NCBI GenBank assembly: GCA_964408455.1
Contig: CAYOZN010000001.1
Location: 1-64,000, forward strand
Direction: 5' to 3'
Length of the DNA stretch: 64,000 nucleotides
Source of the DNA: CAYOZN01 sp964408455
GTDB lineage: Bacteria > Planctomycetota > Phycisphaerae > UBA1845 > UTPLA1
The notes under the pieces are model-generated. The model was not told where the DNA came from, did no database searches, and saw nothing but the letters and a program-made list of their open reading frames with translations. Below are positions 32,076 to 39,968 of the stretch, in pieces (the first letter of the stretch is position 1; each line of letters starts with the position of its first letter). The position numbers were made by a program, and so were the translations under genes.

Positions 32076-32456
32076 ATGTCAACGCGGGTTCTGGTCGTCG
32101 ACGATGCGGCCTTCATGCGGCAGATCATTCGCGGCATTCTGTCGGAGATGGGGTGCGAAGTGGTGGCCGAGGCCAACGACGGCAACGAAGCGTGCACGAA
32201 GTACCAGCAGACGCGGCCGGACCTCGTCACCATGGACCTGATCATGCCAAACAAGGGCGGCCTGGAGGCAATGCGGGAAATTCGCGAGAGCGATCCGGAC
32301 GCCCGGATCGTCGTCATTTCTGCGATCGACCAGCGGCAGACGCTGCTCGAAGCCCTCCGACACGGCGCGGTAGACTACGTGGTGAAGCCGTTCGAGACCG
32401 ACCGCGTGCGCGAGGCGATCAGCCGGGCGATTGCGGATAGCTACGCCGCGAAGTGA
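32076..32456 (+). CDS. cheY: CheY-like single-domain response regulator
   Basis: The 126-residue receiver domain starts STRVLVVDDAAFMRQII. It has the DD acidic pair, phospho-acceptor Asp in LVTMDLIMPNKGGLEAM, the Ser/Thr switch in IVVISAI and Lys in YVVKPFE. It matches CheY proteins that bind the flagellar switch or other effectors. A strong GGGAGAGG ribosome-binding site precedes ATG 32076, so the longer frame from 31920, which overlaps cheR, is rejected. No histidine kinase CheA is in the window. Confidence 0.93.
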   Translation: MSTRVLVVDDAAFMRQIIRGILSEMGCEVVAEANDGNEACTKYQQTRPDLVTMDLIMPNKGGLEAMREIRESDPDARIVVISAIDQRQTLLEALRHGAVDYVVKPFETDRVREAISRAIADSYAAK

Positions 32457-32540
32457 CACGACAACGTCTTGCGTGTACCGGTTTCTGAAAGGCGAATTTG
32501 CGCGGCTGAAGGCGATTGGCGATTCGCCGACGAGGCCCCG

Positions 32541-33809
32541 TCAACGGGTGATCCCCGCTCGCCGGAGGCGCAGGAGCAGTGGCAGCGTGATCAGGCCGCA
32601 GGCGATCTGGGTGGCGCCGGTCGCGAGCAGCGTCACGGCGTAGGCCTGTTCAATCGGCCAGCCCGACGCCAACTGCCTGAGCAGCAGGCCGCCGATCAGC
32701 GGCCCGGCCAGAAAGCCCAGCGATCCCGCAATATTAAACCCCACGAATGCCGCGCCGCGCTCTTCTACCGGGCTCAGGTCTGCGCAAAGCGCCAGATTTG
32801 GCGCAAACATGATGGCACTCAGGATGCCGGATACAACCATCGCCGCGTGCAATGCGGAAAGCGAAAGGAAACCGTAGCTGGCGAAGGCCACGCCGAAAAG
32901 GATCGACCCGACGGCGATCGGCCAGACGCGGCCGATGCGATCAACCAGCAGTCCGGCCGGAAACAGCAGCACGGCAAAAGGCAGCATGAAGAGGAAGAGC
33001 AGCCCGCTTCGCATCGACGGATCGAGACCGTGCACGTTGGCCAGGAAAAGCACGAAGGTGGAGATGATCACGCCGACGCAGAAGCGATCGATGAAGGCGT
33101 ATGCGAACGCCGTCCACAGAGATGGCCGCTCGCGGACGAGCATCAGCAGCGAACCGGGGCGCCGACGCGGAGACGCAGCCGCAGAGGCCTCCTGCGCCAG
33201 GGCGAGCGTCAGAATGCCGGCGATCAGCGCAATGGCCGCCGACGTAACAAAGACCAGGTTCGGCATATAGGCCCAGACCACGCCGCCCAGCCGCGTGCCG
33301 CACGTGGTGCCGAACATCATGGCCGCGCCGATGATGCTCATGGTGCGACCGCGCGTTGCGGACCGGCTCCACGACGAGGCCATCGCCATCAGGGTGCTGA
33401 TGGTCAGGATGTGCGCAGCGCCCTCGAAGAACCGGAGCACGAGCAGAATCGTCGCACTGGGCGCCAGGGACATCAATGCGAGCAGGACGGCTTCGGCGGC
33501 GAGTCCGAGCGCTGCCACGCGCTTCATCTGCCCGCGCAAAGCCGCGAGGCGCGTCAGCCAGGGTGCAGCCAGAACGGCGCCAATCATGTTCACCGACATG
33601 AAGGCGTGCGACCACATCGGCCCGACCTGATAGCGATCTCCAACGAGTTCCTTGAGCACCGGCACCAGCAAAGTGACTGGGAGCATGGCGACGAACGCCA
33701 CGCCGGCGATGACAACGGCCGGACGAACGGTCGCCGCGAGTTCCGGACGAACGGCATGCGGGGCGTAGTCGAAGCCGGCCTCGGGCCGGGTGGAGGTCTG
33801 GTGCATCAT
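32541..33809 (-). CDS. MFS transporter
   Basis: The 422-residue protein has about 12 predicted membrane helices with the central cytoplasmic loop after helix 6 (EASAAASPRRRPGSLLMLVRE). The loop 2-3 region (TRLAALRGQMKR) fits a degenerate MFS A motif, and VDRIGRVWPIAVGS between helices 8 and 9 is its repeat. It resembles drug-efflux or metabolite exporters; the substrate is unknown. Tandem ATGs occur at 33809 and 33806, with GAGGA seven nt upstream and minus-strand TATGAT (33834-33839) as a likely -10. Confidence 0.85.
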   Translation of the reverse strand: MMHQTSTRPEAGFDYAPHAVRPELAATVRPAVVIAGVAFVAMLPVTLLVPVLKELVGDRYQVGPMWSHAFMSVNMIGAVLAAPWLTRLAALRGQMKRVAALGLAAEAVLLALMSLAPSATILLVLRFFEGAAHILTISTLMAMASSWSRSATRGRTMSIIGAAMMFGTTCGTRLGGVVWAYMPNLVFVTSAAIALIAGILTLALAQEASAAASPRRRPGSLLMLVRERPSLWTAFAYAFIDRFCVGVIISTFVLFLANVHGLDPSMRSGLLFLFMLPFAVLLFPAGLLVDRIGRVWPIAVGSILFGVAFASYGFLSLSALHAAMVVSGILSAIMFAPNLALCADLSPVEERGAAFVGFNIAGSLGFLAGPLIGGLLLRQLASGWPIEQAYAVTLLATGATQIACGLITLPLLLRLRRAGITR

Positions 33810-33972
33810 TCATCGTCCTCGGGAGCGAATTAAATCATAGCGTGTTCCGGCGAAAAATGGAGAGCCTCGGCCGGGCGGTTGCGCGTTGCTGCCATCCCAT
33901 GTCGAACGGCGGTGCGGCAAAGCGAGTGGGCCTGAATGGAAGCGCAACGTGCTGCGGCCGCCAGGCGGGGCA

Positions 33973-35343
33973 TCAGACCAGGACGTAAAAGTACAGCGCG
34001 CTGTAGGCGAGACACGCGAGCGTCCAGCGGCGGGCCGCGGGCTCGATCAGCCAGGGCGCGGCGACCAGCAGCCATATGGGGATGAAGTCGAGCGAGTAAC
34101 GATAGAAACCAGCGTCTTCCGAGCCGGTGGTGGCATAACACATCACGCCCAGCATGACCGGGAGGGTGGAGAGCATGAGCAATCGCCGCGTGGGATCTCG
34201 CCACCAGCGCGGCAAAGTGATGAAGACGCCCAGCAGGATCGGGCTGGTGAGGAACATGCTGCCGCCGGCGAGATCGGCGCGGTCGAAGTACAGCTGGCCC
34301 TTGCGCACGTCCGGGGTGGGGAAATCGGTAAAGGCCGCCCGCAGGTGCATGGGCAGATATTCGATGCTGAAGAGGGCCTGCTGGGCACGCGTGCCGATGC
34401 GATCGGTACGGCCCTCGAACATGCGTGCGTAGCCGGTATCCAGCGGGTTGCCGAATTTGAGCCAGTTAAGCGCCAGGGGAATGGCAACGATGACGGCGAT
34501 GCCGGCAGTCGCCATCCAGAGTGCGGCTCCTGGCCTGAGACTTGTGCCGGTCACCGCGCGAACGGCGGTCGTGTCGATCTCCTGGTTTCCGGCGACCTCT
34601 CCGTCGCGCGAGGCGCCGCTGGTGGCGATGGGGCAATCCGGCGGCCGGCGAATCGCAAGCAGGAGGATCGGCAAGGCGTACAGGACCGTCATTTGTCTGG
34701 ACCAGGCGGCCAGTGCCAGGCCGATGAGGGCCGGCCAGATGCGCCGCGGGCCGAGCAGATCGCCGCCGACAATCAGGAGCCCGGTGACGGCGAGGACGTG
34801 ATTGATGTAGTAGATGCTGCCGGCGCGGCACTGGACCAGGACCGGGGCCAGGCAGGTGGCGATCAGCAGATGGCCCGCGAGCACGCCGGCCCAGGCGGTG
34901 CTTCGCGCCGCCGTTCGAAAGGCGGCGAAGGCGGCAATCGGCAGCGGCAGTGCCACCAGCACGACATACCAGAAGCTCGAAAGGGTATCGGGAGGACCGC
35001 CGAATGCGCCGGTCAAAGCGGTGCCGACGGCGGACAGAAGCGTGAAAGCCAGGCCGACGACATTGTAGGTTCGACCGTCCTTCGCGGCGTCTTCGTAATA
35101 GTCGTGGGCGAGATCGACATGCCCGTCCATCCAGCGCAGGGCTTCGGCGAAGGCGGTGTTGACGGCCTGCGAATTCGGTTCGGCAGTGACCTGCCAGTGG
35201 GCAAGGTGAAGGCGGGGCGCGAGGATCAGATAAGTGCCGGTCAAGAACAGCGCGAAGCATCCCCAGGTGAAAGCGGAAAGCCCGGCCGGCTTACGTGGCG
35301 TGGCAAGGGGCGGGCGCGCATGTTGATGTCGTTCGTCAGGCAC
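33973..35343 (-). CDS. Polytopic membrane protein, possible GT-C glycosyltransferase
   Basis: About 456 residues with 9-11 hydrophobic helices separated by short loops; the first large extracytoplasmic loop (after FALFLTGTYLILAPRL) contains EPNSQAVNTAFAEALRWMDG and a run of acidic residues with YYEDAAKDGRTYN. This topology and the absence of transporter motifs suggest a GT-C-type enzyme using a polyprenyl-linked sugar, or an exopolysaccharide/O-antigen protein, but no diagnostic motif was recognised. GTG 35343 is preferred over ATG 35352 because the latter overlaps a consensus TATAAT. Confidence 0.5.
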   Translation of the reverse strand: MPDERHQHARPPLATPRKPAGLSAFTWGCFALFLTGTYLILAPRLHLAHWQVTAEPNSQAVNTAFAEALRWMDGHVDLAHDYYEDAAKDGRTYNVVGLAFTLLSAVGTALTGAFGGPPDTLSSFWYVVLVALPLPIAAFAAFRTAARSTAWAGVLAGHLLIATCLAPVLVQCRAGSIYYINHVLAVTGLLIVGGDLLGPRRIWPALIGLALAAWSRQMTVLYALPILLLAIRRPPDCPIATSGASRDGEVAGNQEIDTTAVRAVTGTSLRPGAALWMATAGIAVIVAIPLALNWLKFGNPLDTGYARMFEGRTDRIGTRAQQALFSIEYLPMHLRAAFTDFPTPDVRKGQLYFDRADLAGGSMFLTSPILLGVFITLPRWWRDPTRRLLMLSTLPVMLGVMCYATTGSEDAGFYRYSLDFIPIWLLVAAPWLIEPAARRWTLACLAYSALYFYVLV

Positions 35344-35350
35344 CGGCGGC

Positions 35351-35356
35351 ATTATA
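35351..35356 (-). promoter_or_regulatory. -10 box with leaderless spacing to GTG 35343
   Basis: Minus-strand TATAAT is followed after exactly 7 nt by GTG 35343. The upstream ATG (35352) lies inside the box and so would not be transcribed from this promoter. Confidence 0.5.
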
Positions 35357-35395
35357 CCGGCGACTGGAAGATTGCGGCACGTCCGTCAAAAGCAG

Positions 35396-35422
35396 CGAGC
35401 CCGGCGTCGTCGGCCGGGCTCG
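35396..35422 (-). terminator. Inverted repeat after the FlgT-like gene
   Basis: A 10-bp perfect stem CGAGCCCGGC/GCCGGGCTCG with a 7-nt loop, 38 nt beyond the stop at 35461. A short TTTT follows after four bases on the minus strand, so it is a plausible but imperfect intrinsic terminator. Confidence 0.65.
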
Positions 35423-35460
35423 CGCAAGATTCACTGGATGGACCTGTGCTGCGGATGCAG

Positions 35461-36615
35461 TTACTTGACGGTGCAGATGATCGTCTTGGTCTTCTGGTCC
35501 TCGACTTCCAGCTCGAAGCCGTCGAACTTCATCTCCACCAGGTGCTCGACATACTCCTCGGCGCTCATCGCCGTCACAACGGTGAACTTGACGGTGCCCT
35601 TGGCGCCTTCCTTGGTCACTTCTTCGACGTTCTCGACGCCGGAGAGGGCCTTCTTGATGTCGATGGCCTGCTTCACGCTGGTCACGCCGCGCACTTCGAT
35701 GATGATGTCGCCCACGCCGCCGGCGGTGCCGCGCGTCCAGGCCTCGAGCATGTCGTAGATGCTGGCGTCGGCCAGCTTCATGCCGCTCTTCTCCAGGGCC
35801 TGGCGGCCGCCGGGAGGACCGGCCACGCGCGAGCCGCCGCGCGTGCCGACCATGGTGTTGGCGAAGATGGTGTCGCCGGTTTCCGTCCAGAAGCCTTCGA
35901 TGGTGACGTCGGTCTCCCACATGTTGAGCACGCCGGCGGGCGTTTCGCTCTTCTGCGGGCCGCTGGCGCGCGACTGGCCGCGGATGTAAATGGCCGCGCC
36001 GTGGCTGGTCGCGAGTGCCTTCAGCGTGTCAGTATCGCCCTCGGCGGCCGCGACTTCGGCCTTCTTGCGGTCGATCTCCTTGATCTGCTCCTCCGTCACC
36101 AGCTTGAAGCCCATCTTGAGGAGCTTGCGCTTGATGGCGTCGCCGAGGATGCTGGAGCGCTGCACGATTTCGCGGCTGCCCTCGGGGCGCTCCAGATCGT
36201 GAATGACTTCGGTGAAGGTGAGCATGATCTTGGGCCGGCCGAGCTTCTTCAGTTCGAGGGCCACATCAGCCCAGGTGGCGTCGATCAGGCTCTTGCTGAC
36301 TTTGGCCTCGATCTCGACGCTGAACAGACCGGCGCCGCCGCCTTCCTTGAGAACCTTGTAGTCCTTCACCAGGCCGGTGGCCCGCGACAGGATCACGTCA
36401 TATTCGAGGGCGAAATCCCTGCTCTGGCTCTTGCTGGCGATCTCGTTCTGACCGCCCTGTTCGATCGCCTTGCGGAGGGCATCCTTGACGGCGCCATCCC
36501 GGTCGATGCCTTCTCCCTTTACCTTGACGACGACAATGTCATCGGCCAGGGACGCCGTCGGTGCCGCGACGATGACGGCCGCCGTCAGCGCCCATACCAT
36601 CCTGTTTCGAATCAT
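35461..36615 (-). CDS. FlgT/LPP20-like secreted protein
   Basis: The 384-residue protein has a signal peptide (NRMVWALTAAVIVAAPTASLAD). Then VKGEGIDRDGAVKDALRKAI, SRATGLVKDYKVLKEGGGAG and VEIEAKVSKSLID together resemble the N-terminal domain of FlgT and LPP20-type proteins of the outer-membrane-associated flagellar rings. The middle region includes PKIMLTFTEVIHDLERPEGS and a TolB-like alpha/beta domain; the C-terminal ~80 residues (VGDIIIEVRGVTSVKQAIDI) repeat a ferredoxin-like pattern. A strong GAGGAG ribosome-binding site precedes ATG 36615. cheR and cheY are nearby, but no flagellar structural gene is in the window. Confidence 0.6.
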   Translation of the reverse strand: MIRNRMVWALTAAVIVAAPTASLADDIVVVKVKGEGIDRDGAVKDALRKAIEQGGQNEIASKSQSRDFALEYDVILSRATGLVKDYKVLKEGGGAGLFSVEIEAKVSKSLIDATWADVALELKKLGRPKIMLTFTEVIHDLERPEGSREIVQRSSILGDAIKRKLLKMGFKLVTEEQIKEIDRKKAEVAAAEGDTDTLKALATSHGAAIYIRGQSRASGPQKSETPAGVLNMWETDVTIEGFWTETGDTIFANTMVGTRGGSRVAGPPGGRQALEKSGMKLADASIYDMLEAWTRGTAGGVGDIIIEVRGVTSVKQAIDIKKALSGVENVEEVTKEGAKGTVKFTVVTAMSAEEYVEHLVEMKFDGFELEVEDQKTKTIICTVK

Positions 36616-36932
36616 GTGGCTTCTCCTCGCTGAGTTAATTCCCGTGTAATTAGTCTGACATGGATGAAAGACGCTTCCGGCGCTTCGCCCCTTTCCACAG
36701 GTCCTCCTGGTGGGGACAGGCTGCCCTCGACCGACCAGTGGGATCGATTGTGCCCCGCGCCAAGCGGGCGGTCAAGCGAGGGCGGGAGCGCGGGAATTGC
36801 GGACCCTCGGCGATGCACTTGGCCTGCACGATGCGGCATGAACGTTACGATCCGGCGAATCCATGGGGCAACGGTCGATAAAGAGGGCCGTGTCCGGAAC
36901 GGCGTCCGCCGAACGCGCGTTCATTGCGGCCG
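36616..36932. other. Divergent intergenic region (FlgT-like / frr)
   Basis: About 320 bp with no supported gene; overlapping open frames on both strands are low in conserved features. Confidence 0.4.
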
Positions 36933-36961
36933 TTGGCGGTATGGCGCGTGGTTTGTACACT
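36933..36961 (+). promoter_or_regulatory. Sigma70-type promoter of frr
   Basis: TTGGCG (36933-36938) and TACACT (36956-36961) with a 17-bp spacer, 28 nt before the frr start, which has its own GGAGGT. Confidence 0.55.
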
Positions 36962-36989
36962 ATCGGGCTTGCACGTTTGGAGGTGTGTC

Positions 36990-37559
36990 ATGGCGCTGGA
37001 CGAGATCGAATTTGAGGCCGAAGAGGCCATGGAAAAGGCGGTCACCTATTTGAAGTCGGAATTCCGCGGGGTGCGGACGGGCCGCGCCTCGCCCGGACTG
37101 GTCGACCAGATCAAGGTGAAGGTCGCGTCCTATGGCGGCGCACCGATGGACCTGAAGGGCCTCGCGACGATCAGCGTGCCGGAGCCGACCATGCTGCTGA
37201 TCAAGCCGTTTGATCCGTCGACGCTGAAGGATATCGAGCGCGCCATTCAGGAAGCGCAGATTGGCATCAATCCGCAGAGCGATGGCAAGGTGATTCGCCT
37301 GCCGGTCCCGCCCCTGTCGGGCGAGCGGCGCCAGCAGATCGCGGCCCAGGTGAAGAAGCTGGCAGAAAGCCAGAAAATCGTTCTTCGCAACGCACGGCGC
37401 GACGCCATCCAGAAGATCGACGCCGGAAAGAAGGATGGAGACATCCCCGAGGATGATGCGAAGCGCGGCCAGGAGGCCATCGACAAGCTCACCAAGAAAT
37501 ACGAGGGGACGCTGGACGAGATGATGAACGCGAAGATCAAGGAAGTGACGGAGCTCTGA
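36990..37559 (+). CDS. frr: Ribosome recycling factor
   Basis: The 189-residue protein starts MALDEIEFEAEEAMEKAVTYL and carries the RRF core: FRGVRTGRASPGLVDQIKV, SVPEPTMLLIKPFDPS, GINPQSDGKVIRLPVPPLSGERR and the long third helix. It splits post-termination ribosomes with EF-G. Length is typical (~185). GGAGGT at 36979-36984 is five nt before ATG 36990, fixing the start; an in-frame ATG at 36924 precedes the promoter and is rejected. The usual partners tsf and pyrH are not adjacent. Confidence 0.96.
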   Translation: MALDEIEFEAEEAMEKAVTYLKSEFRGVRTGRASPGLVDQIKVKVASYGGAPMDLKGLATISVPEPTMLLIKPFDPSTLKDIERAIQEAQIGINPQSDGKVIRLPVPPLSGERRQQIAAQVKKLAESQKIVLRNARRDAIQKIDAGKKDGDIPEDDAKRGQEAIDKLTKKYEGTLDEMMNAKIKEVTEL

Positions 37560-37868
37560 GCAACTGCCCTGGTGGCATTTCAGCCTGCTGCCATTACAGA
37601 GGTGTTAGCTGTCGCGTTCTCCGCGCGTTTTTGCGCAGCATCGCCGTGGCGCGAGTCCGCGTCTGAATCCGCTTCTTCAGTACAATTCCCCGACGACTGC
37701 ATAACAAACTTGTAATGCGAAACGGGCGTGGACGCGCATTTGCGCGCACGGGTAACATCCGGTTGCTCGGGCGAATTGTTGGCCTAGAACATCATATGGC
37801 ATCGGCGGCGTAGCCCGGGCGCTTCTCGATCGGCCGACCCATCGTCTGGTGCCAGTTCGGTGACATTT
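37560..37868. promoter_or_regulatory. Upstream region of the kai operon
   Basis: About 310 bp without a gene. TTGCTC (37763-37768) and TAGAAC (37785-37790) with a 16-bp spacer are a weak promoter candidate; TACAAT near 37681 is another -10-like box. Confidence 0.35.
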
Positions 37869-39605
37869 ATGTACGCCCCTTCCCAACTCGATCAGCCGCA
37901 AACGGTGGGTATGCCGCTGGAGAAATGCCCGACGGGCATCACCGGCTTTGACGAAATTACCGGCGGCGGCCTGCCGCGCGGGCGTACGTCACTGGTCTGC
38001 GGCGCTGCCGGTTGCGGCAAGACGTTGCTGAGCACCGAGTTTCTCGTTCGCGGCGCATCGGAATATGGCGAGCCGGGCGTCTTCATGGCCTTCGAGGAGA
38101 CGGCGGACGAACTGGCGAAGAATGTTCGCTCCCTGGGCTTCGATCTTGACCAGCTCGCGGACGAAAACAAGTTGCTCATCGATCACATACGGGTGGAACG
38201 AAGCGAGATCGAGGAAACGGGCGAGTATGACCTTGAGGCGATTTTCATACGCCTCAACCACGCGATCGATTCGATCGGCGCAAAGCGTGTGGTGCTCGAT
38301 ACGATCGAGGCACTTTTTTCCGGCTTTTCGAACGTGGCAGTCCTGCGGGCCGAGCTGCGCCGGTTGTTCCGCTGGCTTAAGGACAAGGGCGTGACGGCGA
38401 TCATCACCGCGGAACGGGGTGACGGCAAACTGACGCGTCACGGCCTGGAGGAGTACATCTCCGACTGCGTGATCGTCCTGGACCATCGCGTCAGGGACCA
38501 GGTCGCCACGCGACGCATGCGAATTCTCAAGTACCGCGGTTCGAGCCACGGGACCAACGAATATCCCTTTCTCATCGACGATGGCGGCGTAGACGTGCTG
38601 CCGATCACGTCCGTCGGCCTGACGCACGAGGCATCGACCGAACGCATTTCGAGTGGAATCGCCGCGCTGGACGATCTCCTCGGCGGCAAGGGGTACTTTC
38701 GGGCCAGCAGCATTCTGGTGTCGGGCACGGCGGGAACCGGCAAGAGCAGCATCGCCGCCGCATTCGTCGATGCCGCCTGCCGGCGGGGCGAACGGGCGGT
38801 CTATTTCGCCTTCGAAGAATCGAGGAGCCAGATCATCCGCAACATGCGCTCGATCGGCATCGATCTGGAGGCGCACGAGAAGGCTGATCTGCTTTACTTT
38901 CATGCCGCGCGACCGTTCACGCACGGGCTTGAGATGCACCTGGCGCAGATGTACCGCACCATTCGAGACATTTCGCCCGGCGTGGTGGCGGTGGACCCCG
39001 TCACGAATTTCTTTTCCGTGGGAACCGGGGAGGACATCAAGTCGATGCTGGTGCGGCTGGTGGATTTCCTGAAGCATCAGGGCGTCACGGCCTTGTTCAC
39101 CAACCTCAATCACCGGTTCGACAACTTCGAGCATTCGGATGTTGGCGTTTCGTCGCTGATCGATACATGGCTCCACCTGCGGAACGTGGAATTGAACGGC
39201 GAACGCAACCGCGTTCTGTACCTGCATAAATCGCGCGGCATGGCCCATTCCAACCAGATCCGCGAGTTCCTGATCACCGATCGCGGCATCGATCTCCAGG
39301 ACGTTTACGCCGGACTTGAGGGCGTGTTGACGGGCAGTGCGCGGGCGGCCCAGGAAGCACGCGAACGCGCCGCGGAGCTGGAGCGCGGCCAGGAAATCGA
39401 ACGAAAACAGGCGCAGCTCGAACGAAAGCGCGCGACGGTGGAGGCGCAGATCGCGGCGTTGCGGGGCGAGCTTGATTCCGACGTGCGCGAACTGGAAAGG
39501 GCCATCGAGATTGCCAGGACGAGCAAGAGCAGGCTGGCGGAAGACCAACGTGAAATGGCACGCCGCCGCGAAGGCGCGGCGCCGACCGGAGGAGCTCAAA
39601 CATGA
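37869..39605 (+). CDS. kaiC: KaiC-family double-RecA ATPase/kinase with C-terminal coiled coil
   Basis: From ATG 37869 the product has 578 residues. Lobe I has Walker A GAAGCGKT (45-52) and catalytic FEE (E76-E77). Lobe II has Walker A GTAGTGKS (286-293) and FEE (E316-E317). VSSLIDTW (427-434) aligns by eye with the cyanobacterial ISTITDTI, so the Ser431/Thr432 autophosphorylation pair would be Ser428/Ser429 here. Residues ~488-568 are a highly charged Glu/Arg/Gln coiled coil, as described for Rhodobacter sphaeroides KaiC, instead of the KaiA-binding tail. KaiC is a hexameric timing ATPase. A GTG at 37860 would add three residues. It overlaps kaiB by 4 nt. Confidence 0.9.
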   Translation: MYAPSQLDQPQTVGMPLEKCPTGITGFDEITGGGLPRGRTSLVCGAAGCGKTLLSTEFLVRGASEYGEPGVFMAFEETADELAKNVRSLGFDLDQLADENKLLIDHIRVERSEIEETGEYDLEAIFIRLNHAIDSIGAKRVVLDTIEALFSGFSNVAVLRAELRRLFRWLKDKGVTAIITAERGDGKLTRHGLEEYISDCVIVLDHRVRDQVATRRMRILKYRGSSHGTNEYPFLIDDGGVDVLPITSVGLTHEASTERISSGIAALDDLLGGKGYFRASSILVSGTAGTGKSSIAAAFVDAACRRGERAVYFAFEESRSQIIRNMRSIGIDLEAHEKADLLYFHAARPFTHGLEMHLAQMYRTIRDISPGVVAVDPVTNFFSVGTGEDIKSMLVRLVDFLKHQGVTALFTNLNHRFDNFEHSDVGVSSLIDTWLHLRNVELNGERNRVLYLHKSRGMAHSNQIREFLITDRGIDLQDVYAGLEGVLTGSARAAQEARERAAELERGQEIERKQAQLERKRATVEAQIAALRGELDSDVRELERAIEIARTSKSRLAEDQREMARRREGAAPTGGAQT

Positions 39606-39937
39606 CGAGTCAGGCATCAACCGGTTCGGGTTCCGCTAGTGCCCCCGTTCCGACAGAAGGCGAGAAGTGGCTGCTCAGGTTGTACGTGGCCGGTCAAAGC
39701 CCCAAGTGCGTGGCCGCCCTCAAGAACCTGGAGCGCTTCTGCGAGGAACAGATGGCGGGACGATACGACATCGAAATTGTCGACTTGATCGAAAATCCGC
39801 GACTGGCCAAGGACGATCAGATCGTGGCGATTCCCACGCTGGTACGCCGGGTGCCGGAACCTCTGCGAAAGCTTATCGGCGATCTGAGCGACAAAGAGCG
39901 CATGCTGGTCGGGTTCGACCTGAAGGCGCGGCAGTAG
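39602..39937 (+). CDS. kaiB: KaiB-like thioredoxin-fold protein
   Basis: The 111-residue protein has a Ser/Ala/Pro-rich N-terminus, then WLLRLYVAGQSPKCVAALKNL, IEIVDLIENPRLAKDDQIVAIPTLVRR and PEPLRKLIGDLSDKERMLVGFDL. All are KaiB landmarks, including the IPTLVR/P segment that rearranges when KaiB binds KaiC. Start and kaiC stop overlap as ATGA. KaiB binds the lobe I ring of KaiC and, in KaiBC-only systems, controls its phosphorylation cycle. No kaiA is present, as usual outside cyanobacteria. Confidence 0.93.
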   Translation: MTSQASTGSGSASAPVPTEGEKWLLRLYVAGQSPKCVAALKNLERFCEEQMAGRYDIEIVDLIENPRLAKDDQIVAIPTLVRRVPEPLRKLIGDLSDKERMLVGFDLKARQ

Positions 39938-39968
39938 TGCAGGACGAACTCCGACACGGGCACCAGCG

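Noticed and set aside
31920..32456. CheY with a 52-residue N-terminal extension
   Set aside because: The extension overlaps the cheR 3' end, and a strong ribosome-binding site sits at ATG 32076 where the receiver domain begins.
37989..39620. 543-residue ORF on the minus strand across kaiC
   Set aside because: The kaiC frame has all family motifs; the antisense frame is a codon-bias shadow.
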